DNA of 64,000 nucleotides from Streptomyces sp. DG1A-41 (GCF_037055355.1 NZ_CP146350.1:6223001-6287000), one strand, 5' to 3'; positions 8,463-17,179 are shown, counted from the first letter of the stretch. Made by a program: numbers and translations. The notes: generated by a model from the sequence alone, not told the origin.

Positions 8463-9810
8463 CCACGAACCGCGCTCCGTGGGCGTGCCGTTCGTCGTAG
8501 GTGACCTCCCCGCCGGCGGAGCGGGCCAGGCGTCGCGCGAGCGGCAGCCCCAGGCCCGCTCCGCCGTGCCCGTCGCCGGGCTCGGCACGCCGGCCCGGCT
8601 GGAAGAGCTGTCCGGCGAACGAATGCGGTACGCCCGGGCCGTCGTCGGTGACATCGATGCGTATGCCGTCCGGCTGCCGGCTCGCCACGAGGGTGACGTG
8701 TGAGCGCGCGTACCGCAGAGCGTTGTCGAGGAGGGGACTGACGATGCGTTCGAGGAGCGCGGGCGGAACGCCGGCTTCCAGACCCGGGTGCGTGACGTCG
8801 ACGACCACCTTCACGTGTCCGGGGATCTCGAGACGTTCGGTGAGCAGGCGCAGCACGGGCATGACGCCGGCGGTGCCGGGCGCGGTGGACGCACTGTCGC
8901 GAGCGTCGTCCAGCAGCGTGTCGCAGATCGTGCGCATGGACTGGGCGGCGTCGGCGATGGCCGCGTGGGTGGCCCGGGTGTCGGCTTCGGAGCGGGGCCG
9001 GGCCTGCCACCAGTCGAGTTCGGCGATGATTCGGCTGAGCGGGGTGCGCAGTTCGTGGGACAGCTCTCCGGTGAGCTGCTGCTCGTGGCGCAGCACCGCG
9101 CGGATGCGGTCCAGGAGTGCATCCAAGGACACACCGAGGCGGGCGAGTTCGGTGGGCTGTTCGGCGGCGCCGAAGCGCTCGGTGGAGGCGACGGCGCTCC
9201 ATTGGGTGGCCTGGTCGGTCATGGTGCGGACGGGGCGCAGGGCGCGGCCGACCGCCAGCCGCGTCAGCACGTAGGTGCAGGCGAGTACGACGGCGTCGAG
9301 GGTGAGGGACGCGAAAAGCAGGGTGGCGGCCGAACTACGGTAGGGGGAAAGGTTCAGGGCGGTGACGACGGCCGCGGTGCCGCCTATGGCCTGGGAGCAC
9401 AGCCGAACGGGACCCGCAGAGCGTCCAAGGGTGGTGCAGTGCTGCCCACCGTGCGCGGCGAGCCGGGCGGCGGCGCGGGTGAGGGGACCGGCGACCGGGG
9501 CGGAGGGCGGCCGTTCGAGCAGGCGCGGGCCCGCGTAGATCCACACGTTCGTGTCGAGGAGTTCGTCGTTCGACGTCTCCAGGACACGTACTCCCGCTCG
9601 CCCGGTGTCGACCGTGGTGGCGACAGCGGCGGCCCGGGTGCGCAGTGCCTCGTCCGCCTGACGCTGGAGATGCTGGCGGACCACGGTGTTGAACACGACG
9701 GTGAGGATCACCATCAGGAAGGCGGCGGTGGTGAGGGCCACCAGGGACAGTCGGCCGCGCAGCGTGCGGGGCACCAGAGGCCACACCAGGCGGGAGAGGC
9801 ATCCGCTCAT
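8443..9810 (-). CDS. Two-component sensor histidine kinase
   Basis: 455 aa. Membrane segments at about 21-43 and 160-182 enclose an extracytoplasmic sensor of about 115 residues with a Cys pair (HCTTLG and RLCSQ). A HAMP linker follows (185-235), then the phosphoacceptor helix SHELRTPLSR with His252. The catalytic domain shows the N box LLDNALRYA, G1 DVTDDGPGVP and G2 GGAGLGLPLARR. The start overlaps the response regulator stop by 4 nt, so the two are translationally coupled. It autophosphorylates on His252 and passes the phosphate to the partner regulator; the stimulus is unknown. Confidence 0.93.
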   Translation of the reverse strand: MSGCLSRLVWPLVPRTLRGRLSLVALTTAAFLMVILTVVFNTVVRQHLQRQADEALRTRAAAVATTVDTGRAGVRVLETSNDELLDTNVWIYAGPRLLERPPSAPVAGPLTRAAARLAAHGGQHCTTLGRSAGPVRLCSQAIGGTAAVVTALNLSPYRSSAATLLFASLTLDAVVLACTYVLTRLAVGRALRPVRTMTDQATQWSAVASTERFGAAEQPTELARLGVSLDALLDRIRAVLRHEQQLTGELSHELRTPLSRIIAELDWWQARPRSEADTRATHAAIADAAQSMRTICDTLLDDARDSASTAPGTAGVMPVLRLLTERLEIPGHVKVVVDVTHPGLEAGVPPALLERIVSPLLDNALRYARSHVTLVASRQPDGIRIDVTDDGPGVPHSFAGQLFQPGRRAEPGDGHGGAGLGLPLARRLARSAGGEVTYDERHAHGARFVVSLPAG

Positions 9811-10469
9811 GACAGGCGGTGGCCGATGCCGCGGGCCGTGGTGACGGTCAGCGCACTGCCGCTGTCGCGCAGCTTGCGGCGCAGCCGGGTCAGGTACTGG
9901 TCGAGCGTGTTGTCGCTGACGTGCGCGCCCTCGGGCCAGCCCGCTCTGACCAGCTCGCGCCGGCGCACGATGCCCCCGGACGCGGCCATGAGCGCGGCCA
10001 GCAGGCGGAACTCCGTCGGAGTCAGGTCCGCCCTGGCGCCGCGTACGGTGAGACAGTGCCGGACGGCGTCCAGGACCAGGTCTCCGGCCGCGGCGGTCGG
10101 ACGAGGGCCGGCGCGTCTGACGGCGGCCCGCAGCCGGGCGGCGAGTTCGGCCAGGTGGAAGGGCTTGGGCAGGTAGTCGTCGCCGCCTGCGGAGAACCCG
10201 CTGAGCCGGTCGGTGATCCGGTGATGGGCGGTCAGGAAGACGACCGGCGCCAGAAATCCGTTCGCCCTCATCGCCTGGCAGACGTCCCGCCCGTCCGCGT
10301 CGGGCAGGCCGACGTCGAGTACGGCCGCGGTGATGTCAGTGGTGGCCAGACGCAGGGCGGTCGCACCGTCCGGCGCGGGCAGGGTGTCGAAGTCCTCGTC
10401 GCGCAGACCGCGCAGCAGGACGTCACGCAGGGCGTGATCGTCCTCGACGACCAGGATTTTGGGGCGCAT
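9807..10469 (-). CDS. OmpR-family response regulator
   Basis: 220 aa. Receiver domain (residues 4-115) with the acidic pair ED at 9-10, phosphoacceptor Asp52 in LDVGLPDADG, Thr in FLTAHHR and Lys in DDYLPKPFH. C-terminal winged-helix DNA-binding domain (about 128-218) with LTPTEFRLLAALM and DNTLDQYLTRLRRKL. The start lies inside the 3' end of the upstream PAP2 gene (47-nt overlap), making an apparent operon DedA-PAP2-PAP2-RR-HK. A likely target is the COG4705-type gene at 7620. Confidence 0.93.
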   Translation of the reverse strand: MRPKILVVEDDHALRDVLLRGLRDEDFDTLPAPDGATALRLATTDITAAVLDVGLPDADGRDVCQAMRANGFLAPVVFLTAHHRITDRLSGFSAGGDDYLPKPFHLAELAARLRAAVRRAGPRPTAAAGDLVLDAVRHCLTVRGARADLTPTEFRLLAALMAASGGIVRRRELVRAGWPEGAHVSDNTLDQYLTRLRRKLRDSGSALTVTTARGIGHRLS

Positions 10470-11151
10470 GCTCCTGCACCTCCTCCGGTGTGTCTCTTGT
10501 AGCGGCGATGAGCTGCTCGGGCGCCCACCTGGCCGTGGTGGCGAGGCACAGTCCCAGCCAGCCGACGCCGAACAGCCAGCCGCCGAGGACGTCGGTGAAC
10601 CAGTGCACCCGGAGGTAGACGCGGGTCAGTCCCACCAGCGCGCCCCAGCAGCAGGTGGCAAGGGCGAGCAGGGTTCTGCCGCGCGGGCCGCGCACGAGCA
10701 CCGCGACGACGAGCAGTCCGGCGGTGAGGGCGGCGGTGGTCGCGTGGCCGGAGGGGAACGACCATCCCGAGGCGTGCGTCGCCCATTCCGCGCGGGGCGG
10801 CCGGGGTCGGGCAATCACCTGCATCACGCCGTACCGGGCCGCCTGCCCGGTCCCGAGGCAGGCGACGCAGAGGGCGACGGCGAGCCGACGGCTGCGCACC
10901 GTACGGGCGGCGACGAGTCCTGCCAGCACGGCCAGCATGTAAGGGACCACACCCGTGCCCATGGCGGTGAGCCCCCGGGCCAGGGCCACCGCGATGACCG
11001 GGCGGTGCGTGAGAGGCCAGGAATGGAAGGCCTCGTCCATGAACAGCATGGTGCCGTCGCCGCCGACCACGACCATGGCCAGGAGCCCGAACGCCGTCAG
11101 GGCGCCCAGCCCGGTGCAGCCGGCCAGGTCGGCGACATCCCTGCGGTTCAC
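10423..11151 (-). CDS. PAP2-family membrane phosphatase
   Basis: 242 aa with five to six membrane segments. It has the three PAP2 signature blocks: a K-x6-RP-like block (VIARPRPP), SGWSFPSGHATTAALTAG, and TRVYLRVHWFTDVLGGW with the catalytic His. Such enzymes dephosphorylate phosphatidic acid, undecaprenyl diphosphate or similar lipids on the outer face of the membrane. Start ATG 11151 overlaps the preceding PAP2 stop by 4 nt. The substrate cannot be inferred from sequence. Confidence 0.88.
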   Translation of the reverse strand: MNRRDVADLAGCTGLGALTAFGLLAMVVVGGDGTMLFMDEAFHSWPLTHRPVIAVALARGLTAMGTGVVPYMLAVLAGLVAARTVRSRRLAVALCVACLGTGQAARYGVMQVIARPRPPRAEWATHASGWSFPSGHATTAALTAGLLVVAVLVRGPRGRTLLALATCCWGALVGLTRVYLRVHWFTDVLGGWLFGVGWLGLCLATTARWAPEQLIAATRDTPEEVQEHAPQNPGRRGRSRPA

Positions 11152-11753
11152 GGCGCCACCAGCAGCGTCCGCAACCTTGTCGCGGTCAGCCGCCGCGCCA
11201 GTGCGTCGGGGCGGCGGCGCACCGCCGGCATCAGCAGCAGCGCGACGAGAGCCCCGACCGCGAGGCCGGCCACGACGTCGTGGGGGTAGTGCGCGCCGAC
11301 CCAGACCCGGGAGGCGGCCATCGCGCAGGCGGCCACCACGGCGACCGTACCGAGCCGGCGGGAGACGAAGAGCAGCGCGACGGCGGCCGCGGCGGCGATG
11401 GCCGCGTGATTGCTGGGGAACGACCAGTCACCCGGCGCCGGACACGCCTCCAGCGTCACCACCCGCAGGCTCTGGCAGGGGCGGTCCTCGCGCACTACCA
11501 GTTTCAGCGCGTCGTTCACCGCGTACGCCACCACGACGGTCACCGGCGCGGCCAGCGCAACCAGCGCCGCAGACGCGTCGACACGTCGAGCCCGCCACCA
11601 GCCCACGACCATGAGTACGGCGAACACCGCGAGTCCGTACGTCGACCAGACGGACACGAGGCTGTCCAGCCAGGCGGGGGAGCGGCGGGCGAGGTCCACC
11701 ACGTCGGTGTAGGCGGAGCCGTCGACCGAGGCCCCGTCGAAGGCGAGCATCAT
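11148..11753 (-). CDS. PAP2-family membrane phosphatase, second gene
   Basis: 201 aa; PAP2 signatures VVREDRPCQ, DWSFPSNHAAIAAAAA and SRVWVGAHYPHDVVAGL are intact. About five membrane segments. Start ATG 11753 (with a second ATG at 11750) lies 7-8 nt after GGAGG. It overlaps the start of the next PAP2 gene by 4 nt and the stop of the DedA gene by 4 nt, so three lipid-related membrane proteins are translated as a coupled unit. The two PAP2 proteins are clearly diverged, not a recent duplication. Confidence 0.88.
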   Translation of the reverse strand: MMLAFDGASVDGSAYTDVVDLARRSPAWLDSLVSVWSTYGLAVFAVLMVVGWWRARRVDASAALVALAAPVTVVVAYAVNDALKLVVREDRPCQSLRVVTLEACPAPGDWSFPSNHAAIAAAAAVALLFVSRRLGTVAVVAACAMAASRVWVGAHYPHDVVAGLAVGALVALLLMPAVRRRPDALARRLTATRLRTLLVAP

Positions 11754-12427
11754 CCGCGTGCCTCCTTCGCCTTCGCCCGACGGGAGCGGTACACCTCGGC
11801 GGCGAGGGGGACCAGCGACAGGGCGACGATCACCGCGACCATCGGGAGCAGGTAGCGGTCCACGTCCGGGACGGCCGAACCGAGGGCGTATCCGGCGAGG
11901 ACGAGGCCCAGGCTCCACAGGAGGCCGCCGGCCGCCTGCCACACGGTGAACGTCCGTATCGGCACCCGCAAGGCGCCCGCCAGGGGATTGAGCACCGTGC
12001 GCACCACCGGCACGAACCGGGCCAGCACGATCGCCTTCGCGTGCCCGTACCGCTCCAGCAACTCCTGCGCCCGCCGGGCCCCTTCGTGCAGGCGGGCCGA
12101 GCGGCTCCGGGCGAGGAGCGCTCCGCCCGCCCTCCGCCCGATCAGATAGCCGCACTGGGAGCCGGCCAGCGCCCCAGCGGCGGCGACGAGCAGCAGCGGC
12201 ACCAGGGACAGTCGCAGGCCACCGGGGGCTGTCCCCGTGCACAGCAGACCCGCCGTGAACAGCAGGGAGTCCCCGGGCAGGAAGAAGCCGATCAACAGCC
12301 CTGTCTCGGCGAACAGCACCACGCCGACCCCCAGCACGCCGAAGGCGGACAGCAGCGACTGGGCGCTGAGGATGTTTACCGCCAACTGCGATGCCGCGGG
12401 AGCGGCCGTGGTCGCGAGCCCCGTCAT
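11750..12427 (-). CDS. DedA-family (SNARE-associated/VTT domain) membrane protein
   Basis: 225 aa. It shows the DedA core: FAETGLLIGFFLPGDSLLF, a GSQCGYLIGRRAG segment, and FVPVVRTVLNPLAGALRVP followed by a membrane segment. DedA proteins of this type act in recycling of undecaprenyl phosphate or other lipid carriers and in membrane homeostasis. With two PAP2 phosphatases downstream, the operon looks like an envelope-lipid recycling unit. The promoter region faces the BlaI-type repressor at 12542 and contains two of its operator-like palindromes, so this operon may belong to that regulon. Confidence 0.87.
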   Translation of the reverse strand: MTGLATTAAPAASQLAVNILSAQSLLSAFGVLGVGVVLFAETGLLIGFFLPGDSLLFTAGLLCTGTAPGGLRLSLVPLLLVAAAGALAGSQCGYLIGRRAGGALLARSRSARLHEGARRAQELLERYGHAKAIVLARFVPVVRTVLNPLAGALRVPIRTFTVWQAAGGLLWSLGLVLAGYALGSAVPDVDRYLLPMVAVIVALSLVPLAAEVYRSRRAKAKEARG

Positions 12428-12483
12428 ACGCGAGCCCTCTCATACTGGACGGACGGGAGCACGCGGAGACGGCACCCGGTCGA

Positions 12484-12516
12484 CTACAATTCTGTAGACG
12501 GTCTACGGCACTGTAG
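12484..12516. promoter_or_regulatory. Two BlaI-type operators in the dedA/blaI-2 divergent promoter
   Basis: CTACA-ATTC-TGTAG at 12484-12497 and CTACG-GCAC-TGTAG at 12503-12516. Both have a 4-nt spacer, unlike the 3-nt spacer of the sites near the other BlaI (4235, 6461, 6503). They lie 26 nt before the blaI-like start and about 57 nt before the divergent dedA start, so one occupied region could control both. Confidence 0.65.
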
Positions 12517-12541
12517 ACGAAGATGGGGTGAGAATCGTTCC

Positions 12542-12913
12542 ATGACCGACGCGAAGGACGAACGACGGCCGGCGGGCGAGCTCGAGGCCAGTGTCATGGC
12601 CGCGCTGCGGGCCGCCGAGGGGCCGCGCACACCGGGGCAGGTGCAGGCCGACCTCGCCGTGGACCTGGCCCGCACCACCGTGACGACGATCCTGACGCGC
12701 CTGCACGCCAAGGGTGTCGCGGGCCGCGAGCGGCAGGGGCGCGGGTATGCGTACTTCCCCGTCGAGGACGCCCCCGGCCTCACCGCCCGCCGCATGCACA
12801 CCGAACTCACCCGGGACGCGGACCGCGAGACGGTCCTGGCCCGCTTCGTCGCCAAGCTCAGCGACGACGACGAGCGGATCCTGCGCGAGCTCCTGGAATC
12901 GGGTGAGCAATGA
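12542..12913 (+). CDS. BlaI/MecI/CopY-family transcriptional repressor, copy 2
   Basis: 123 aa. Winged helix: LEASVMAALRAAEGPRTPGQ, then LARTTVTTILTRLHAKGVAG and the wing GRGYAYFPVED; C-terminal dimer helices DRETVLARFVAKLSDDDERI. Paralogous to the protein at 5998-6420 but shorter at both ends. Stop overlaps the M56 peptidase start by 4 nt. Probably represses its own operon and the divergent dedA operon through the palindromes at 12484-12516. Confidence 0.9.
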   Translation: MTDAKDERRPAGELEASVMAALRAAEGPRTPGQVQADLAVDLARTTVTTILTRLHAKGVAGRERQGRGYAYFPVEDAPGLTARRMHTELTRDADRETVLARFVAKLSDDDERILRELLESGEQ

Positions 12914-13851
12914 CCGCTCCGTTGCTGGTCCTGCTGCTCGTCCCGCTGCTCCTGCCCTTCGCGGTACGGCCGCTCGCCGGGCGTGTGCTCGACCGCCTCC
13001 ACCCCGTCGTCGCGCTGTGGACGCTGACCCTGGCCGCGCTCGTGCTGGCCGGCGCCTCGGTGTCCGCGCTCGGCGCGCTGGTCCTGACCGGCCTGCTCAA
13101 ACTCCCCCTCTTCGCCGCGCTCGGAGAACTCGTCCACCCCCTGCCCGCGCCGCCGACCACCCTCGTCCTGCCCGCGGCCGCCGCGGCCACCGGCGTCCTC
13201 ACGGTCAGCGCCTGGACACTGCTGAGCTCGGCGCTGCGCCAGGTCCGGGCCTTCCGCACCGCCTGGTGGCAGGCCGACCGCAGCCCCACCGCCGACGACC
13301 TGTGCGTCGTCGACTCACCCCACCCGGACGCGTACGCCTTGCCGGGCCGCCCGCACCGCATCGTCGTCACCACCGGGATGCTCCGCAGCCTCTCCCCGGC
13401 CGAACGTCAGGCCCTCTTCGCTCATGAGCGCGCCCACAACGCGGGTGGCCACTACCGCTTCCTGCTCGCCGCCGAGCTCGCCGCCCACTGCCATCCCTGC
13501 CTGCGCCGCGTCCGTGACAGGGTCCAACTCGCCGCGGAACGGGCGGCCGACGAAGCCGCGGCCACCGCCGTGGGCGACCGGCACCTGACCGCGCGGGCCA
13601 TCGCCCGAGCCGCTCTCGCCGCCCACGCCTCGCCCTCCACCCGCCCGGACTTCGCCTCCGCCGCCACCACCGGCCCCGTCCCCCAGCGGGTCGCGGCCCT
13701 CCTCGCACCCCCCGCCGACCGTCCCCGCACGGCCTCCTGGATCGCCCTGCTCCTCGCCGCCTGCACGGCCGTCTCGGCCTGCGCTGCGGCAACCGGTGTG
13801 ATCGCGTTCCACCACGAGGTGGAGATCGCTCAGGGAGAGGCACGACGCTGA
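12910..13851 (+). CDS. M56-family membrane metallopeptidase, copy 2
   Basis: 313 aa. Three N-terminal membrane segments (about 4-20, 35-62, 88-108), a zinc-protease domain with HExxH at 172-176 (AHERAH), conserved ERAADEAA downstream as the third-ligand region, and a C-terminal membrane segment (about 275-300). No beta-lactam sensor domain. Start overlaps the blaI-like stop (ATGA). Expected to inactivate the partner repressor in response to a membrane signal. Confidence 0.85.
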   Translation: MTAPLLVLLLVPLLLPFAVRPLAGRVLDRLHPVVALWTLTLAALVLAGASVSALGALVLTGLLKLPLFAALGELVHPLPAPPTTLVLPAAAAATGVLTVSAWTLLSSALRQVRAFRTAWWQADRSPTADDLCVVDSPHPDAYALPGRPHRIVVTTGMLRSLSPAERQALFAHERAHNAGGHYRFLLAAELAAHCHPCLRRVRDRVQLAAERAADEAAATAVGDRHLTARAIARAALAAHASPSTRPDFASAATTGPVPQRVAALLAPPADRPRTASWIALLLAACTAVSACAAATGVIAFHHEVEIAQGEARR

Positions 13852-13947
13852 CCGGCATTGTCGCCCATGCCGTCTGGCCAGGGACAAAAATGCGGCTGGT
13901 AGCCGACTGGCCGCCTCGGGATGCACTACGCCGGGCGGTGCCCCGAG

Positions 13948-14832
13948 TCAGTTCTGAGCTTGGCGCCCGAGGGCTTTCAGAACGGTCCCGAGCTGCCGCA
14001 CCGGTTCAGGGCCGACCATCCGCAACACGACCGTGCCCGCTCCGGCCACCTCCAGTTCGCGGACCTGTTCGGCAGCTTCTTCAGCCGTGCCCGAGACGGT
14101 GAATACCCGCTCCGGCGAGCGGCCGAGCCAGGCGCCGTGGCCCTCGACGCAGGGCCGCAGCGCCCGCGCCACCTGTTCGGCATCGTCGCCCACGGAGCAG
14201 AAGGCGAGCACCGTCAGAGCGTGGTCAGCAGAGGCTCCGCCCTTGTCGACCAATGCCCGTGCGCTCTCCACATCATGCGGGCCGTGGCCCTCGGCGATCA
14301 GTGTGCCGTCCGCGACTCGCCCGGACAGCTCCAGCGAGCGGGGCCGCACCACGCCCGCGACCACGGGGGGCGGCTCGACAGGCGGATGCACCAACTGGAT
14401 GTCGGCCAGTCGCACCTCCCGCCCTTCCAGCTCGACGCGCTCCCCGCGCAGCAGCGCGCGCACGGAGCTGATCGTCTCCTCCAGCAGGGCGAGCGGCGAC
14501 CGCGCCGCGACGCCGACCGAGGCCATCCACTCCTGCACCCCGTGCCCGATCCCGGCAACAAGCCGCCCCGGGAACACCCGCGCCAGCGTCGCCACCTCCA
14601 TCGCCAGCAGCGCCGGACTGCGCAACGGCGCGGGCATGATCCCGATGCCCACCCGCAGTCGCTCCGTCGCTCCCAGCGCCAGGGAGGCGGCCGAGATCCC
14701 CCCGTTCCATCCGAGGTCCTCGACCACCCACAGGTCGTCTACTCCCAGAGCCTCGACATCCCGCGCGAACCCGGGCAACCCCTCCGGGGCCCAGTCGCGG
14801 TCGTACATCACACCGATTCGAACGTTCGTCAC
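13948..14832 (-). CDS. LLM-class flavin-dependent oxidoreductase (luciferase-like)
   Basis: 294 aa TIM-barrel protein of the bacterial luciferase-like superfamily: IGVMYDRDW at the start, a WVVEDLGWNG region, RLRVGIGIMPAPLRSPALLA, RLVAGIGHGVQEWM, and the phosphate-binding region VADGTLIAEG. These place it with F420- or FMN-dependent oxidoreductases common in Streptomyces. The substrate is unknown. It is transcribed convergently with the M56 gene and has no partner in an operon. Confidence 0.85.
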   Translation of the reverse strand: MTNVRIGVMYDRDWAPEGLPGFARDVEALGVDDLWVVEDLGWNGGISAASLALGATERLRVGIGIMPAPLRSPALLAMEVATLARVFPGRLVAGIGHGVQEWMASVGVAARSPLALLEETISSVRALLRGERVELEGREVRLADIQLVHPPVEPPPVVAGVVRPRSLELSGRVADGTLIAEGHGPHDVESARALVDKGGASADHALTVLAFCSVGDDAEQVARALRPCVEGHGAWLGRSPERVFTVSGTAEEAAEQVRELEVAGAGTVVLRMVGPEPVRQLGTVLKALGRQAQN

Positions 14833-15186
14833 GCGATGAAACCTATGCCCGGTCCTGGTGAGTGATCAACGCTCCAGGGCAGGCATTCAGGGCGTCGGCA
14901 CCGGTGGTCTCCGAAGTGCCGGTTACGTTCCGCTTTTTCGTAGGGCGGAGGGTGTGTCCGGCGCCCGATCGCGGCCCCCTTCAGCCGCAGGGTTTCTTCG
15001 ACGTCTCGCAGGAGCACGCCGAGGCGTTGGCCGACGCGTTGGGGTGTTCGCTCGAGTTCGCTGGGCGCTCTATGTGACGTATGCCTCGTTCCTTGAGCGT
15101 TTTTTCCGGCGCCCTGCTGTAACGATCGCCTGACCGCGACCACTACTCGATGACAGAACACACCGGGAGGGACAGGAGGTGCGGCA
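14833..15186. other. 354-bp intergenic region before the ECF sigma operon
   Basis: Contains the divergent promoter region of the luciferase-like gene and the sigma-factor gene. A short frame (14862-15077, plus) ends with a plausible protein-like string FFDVSQEHAEALADALGC but has no recognisable family and no good start, so it may be a decayed gene fragment. A strong AGGAGGT site precedes the GTG at 15187. Confidence 0.4.
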
Positions 15187-15750
15187 GTGCCCGATGACGA
15201 CGCGGATCGTTTTACCGCGATGTACGACGGCTGCCGGCAACGCGTGTGGGCCTACGTGGTCAGCCGCGCGGGACGGCAGGTAGCCGACGAGGTGGTGAGC
15301 GACACGTTCACCGTGGCCTGGCGCAGGCTGGACGACATACCGGAGCAGCCGCTGCCCTGGCTGCTCGGGGTCGCCCGCAACATCCTGCGGGACAGCATCC
15401 GGGCGGAGGCCAGGCGCGCGACGCTCGCCGCCGAGCTGCGCGCCTGGACGGACCAGGCCGAGGCGGATGTCGCCGAGGACGTGTCCGAGCGCAGCGCGCT
15501 GCTCAAGGCGCTGGCCACGCTGCCCGAGGACGATCGCGAACTGCTCATCCTCTCCGCGTGGCAGGGACTGACCCCGGCGGAGGCGGCCCGCGTGGTCGGC
15601 TGCTCGCCCATCACCCTCCGGGTCCGCCTGCACCGGGCGCGTGCGCGCCTCAACCGGGCCGCGTCGGTCTCCCCGCCCGTGCAGGAGGCCGCAACCGCGC
15701 GGCACGTGTCCACCCGAACCCGGATCCCCGTAGGAAAGGAAGCCCGGTGA
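15187..15750 (+). CDS. ECF-type RNA polymerase sigma factor
   Basis: 187 aa. Region 2 spans about residues 8-75 (AYVVSRAGRQVADEVVSDTF and PWLLGVARNILRDSIR). Region 4 spans about 108-160 (LATLPEDDRELLILSAWQGL, then AARVVGCSPITLRVRLHRAR). Start GTG follows AGGAGGT by 8 nt. The stop overlaps the next start (GTGA), the usual coupling of this sigma subgroup to a CU044_5270-type membrane-anchored protein that may act as its regulator. Its promoter and signal are unknown. Confidence 0.9.
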   Translation: MPDDDADRFTAMYDGCRQRVWAYVVSRAGRQVADEVVSDTFTVAWRRLDDIPEQPLPWLLGVARNILRDSIRAEARRATLAAELRAWTDQAEADVAEDVSERSALLKALATLPEDDRELLILSAWQGLTPAEAARVVGCSPITLRVRLHRARARLNRAASVSPPVQEAATARHVSTRTRIPVGKEAR

Positions 15751-16904
15751 GGAACGACGTCCTGCACCGCCTGGCCGCCGCACGCCCCGCCCACCTCGAC
15801 CCCGACCTGCCCACACCTTCGCACGTTCGGCAGGAGGAGCTCGCAACGTTCATGAGCCTTCCGCGCGCGACGCGCACGGCTCGTGCCGCCGCCCGCACGC
15901 GGAGGGTGCGCCGCCCTCTCCTGTCCGCTCTCGCCCTGGCCACGGCGACGGCGGTCGCGGCTGTGGTGATCACCGGCACAGGACCGGAGCAGCCGGGAGC
16001 CGCGCCCGCCGCGACGTTGGGCTCGGGCAGCCAGGTCCTTCTCGCCGCCGCCTCCCACGTCGAGCAGCAACCGGCCGGCTCCGGCAAGTACTGGTACGTG
16101 GAGAAACAGTTCGCGGACCGCTACAAGGTGCCCGGCAAGAACTACAGCATCGACGTCCGCGGCGAGCAGCGGTGGTGGACGGCCACCGCCGGCAACAAGT
16201 ACTGGTCGCAGTCGCTGGACACAGGGGCCCGTCCGTCCACGAAAGCCGATGAAGCGGTGTGGAAGGCGGACGGTTCCCCCAGGTCGTGGGACCTGGGGAA
16301 CGACGACCAGATCTACACCTACGCCGGCAAGGGCGAGTTCGACCACGACGCCCCCGGCGGAATCGCGGACAGCGTGCCGATGGGGGAGGTCCCCCTGCGC
16401 CTCCTGCCCACGCTGCCCACCGATGCCAAGGCCCTCCGCAAGCGCCTGTTCGAACTGGTCGACAAGCACTACAACGGCCCCCAATGGACCCTCGACCGGA
16501 TCGTCGTCGAGGACGCCGTCCAGCTCGCCACGACCCTGCCGTCCACCCCGGCCCTGCGCGCCGCAGCCTACCGCCTCCTCGCCGCCGAGCCCGGCGTGCG
16601 CTCCCTCGGCGACGTCAAGGACCACGCCGGCCGCACCGGCTACGCCGTCGCCCTCACCGCCGAGTACGCGCCCGGCGTCGAACGCCGCCTGATCTTCGAC
16701 AAGTCGACGGGCATGCCGCTCGGCGAAGAGAAGGTGTCCACGCGCAGCGGCGACGGCAGAAAGAAGGGCGACTTGCTGAACTACACGACGTTCACGATGA
16801 AGTGGACCAACGAGGCGCCGCCGTTCAACACCGACTACAGCGACCCGCCAGCCGGCCTGCCCTCCGCTCCGGCTGACGAGTGGGACGCGGAGGCGGCTCG
16901 CTGA
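15747..16904 (+). CDS. CU044_5270-family membrane-anchored protein (putative anti-sigma partner)
   Basis: 385 aa. A cytoplasmic N-terminus of about 65 residues with many Arg residues is followed by one membrane segment (about 69-87) and a large extracytoplasmic domain containing SGKYWYVEKQ, an LPTLPTDA segment and YRLLAAEPGVRSLG. This is the architecture of the CU044_5270 family commonly encoded just after ECF sigma factors. Role as anti-sigma or signal receptor is inferred from gene order only. Start GTG 15747 overlaps the sigma stop; GGAAAGGAAG precedes it. Confidence 0.8.
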   Translation: MRNDVLHRLAAARPAHLDPDLPTPSHVRQEELATFMSLPRATRTARAAARTRRVRRPLLSALALATATAVAAVVITGTGPEQPGAAPAATLGSGSQVLLAAASHVEQQPAGSGKYWYVEKQFADRYKVPGKNYSIDVRGEQRWWTATAGNKYWSQSLDTGARPSTKADEAVWKADGSPRSWDLGNDDQIYTYAGKGEFDHDAPGGIADSVPMGEVPLRLLPTLPTDAKALRKRLFELVDKHYNGPQWTLDRIVVEDAVQLATTLPSTPALRAAAYRLLAAEPGVRSLGDVKDHAGRTGYAVALTAEYAPGVERRLIFDKSTGMPLGEEKVSTRSGDGRKKGDLLNYTTFTMKWTNEAPPFNTDYSDPPAGLPSAPADEWDAEAAR

Positions 16905-16922
16905 TCCCGCCGGGCTTGCTGA

Positions 16923-16959
16923 GCGACGGACCCGGGGTCGACGGCCCGGGGTCCGTCGC
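16923..16959 (+). terminator. Strong hairpin after the ECF sigma operon
   Basis: Near-perfect inverted repeat GCGACGGACCCGGG / CCCGGGGTCCGTCGC with a short loop, 18 nt after the stop at 16904. GC-rich hairpins without a long T tract are usual terminators in Streptomyces. Confidence 0.75.
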
Positions 16960-16989
16960 GTTGATCACCGGGGAGACGTGTGCTGCCAC

Positions 16990-17155
16990 AGGCCCTCCAA
17001 TTCGGCTGCTCCCACGAGGCGAGCGCTGATTCCACGTGCTCGGCCACGACCATCCGCAACCGCCGCGACCAGCGCATACGCCGGGGCCTGTTCGTCCGCC
17101 TGAAGGTGTGCTCGATGCCCACGACCGGATCTTCGGTCTCGTCCTCGACCAGATC
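16990..17155 (+). pseudogene. Second, more decayed IS5-like transposase fragment
   Basis: Parallel to the fragment at 4565-4892 at the nucleotide level: it repeats the stretch encoding ITIRNRRD..., a GLFVRLK-like segment and DRIFGLVLDQI, but with deletions and frame changes. It then runs into the GH13 remnant. Both copies start at the same point of the transposase, which suggests a common ancestral insertion sequence or one duplicated scar. Confidence 0.6.
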
Positions 17156-17179
17156 GTAAACAGCCGTGTGCGCTGGGCC

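Noticed and set aside
14862..15077. 71-aa plus-strand frame ending FFDVSQEHAEALADALGC
   Set aside because: Part looks protein-like, but there is no ribosome site, no family match that I can name, and no conserved neighbour.
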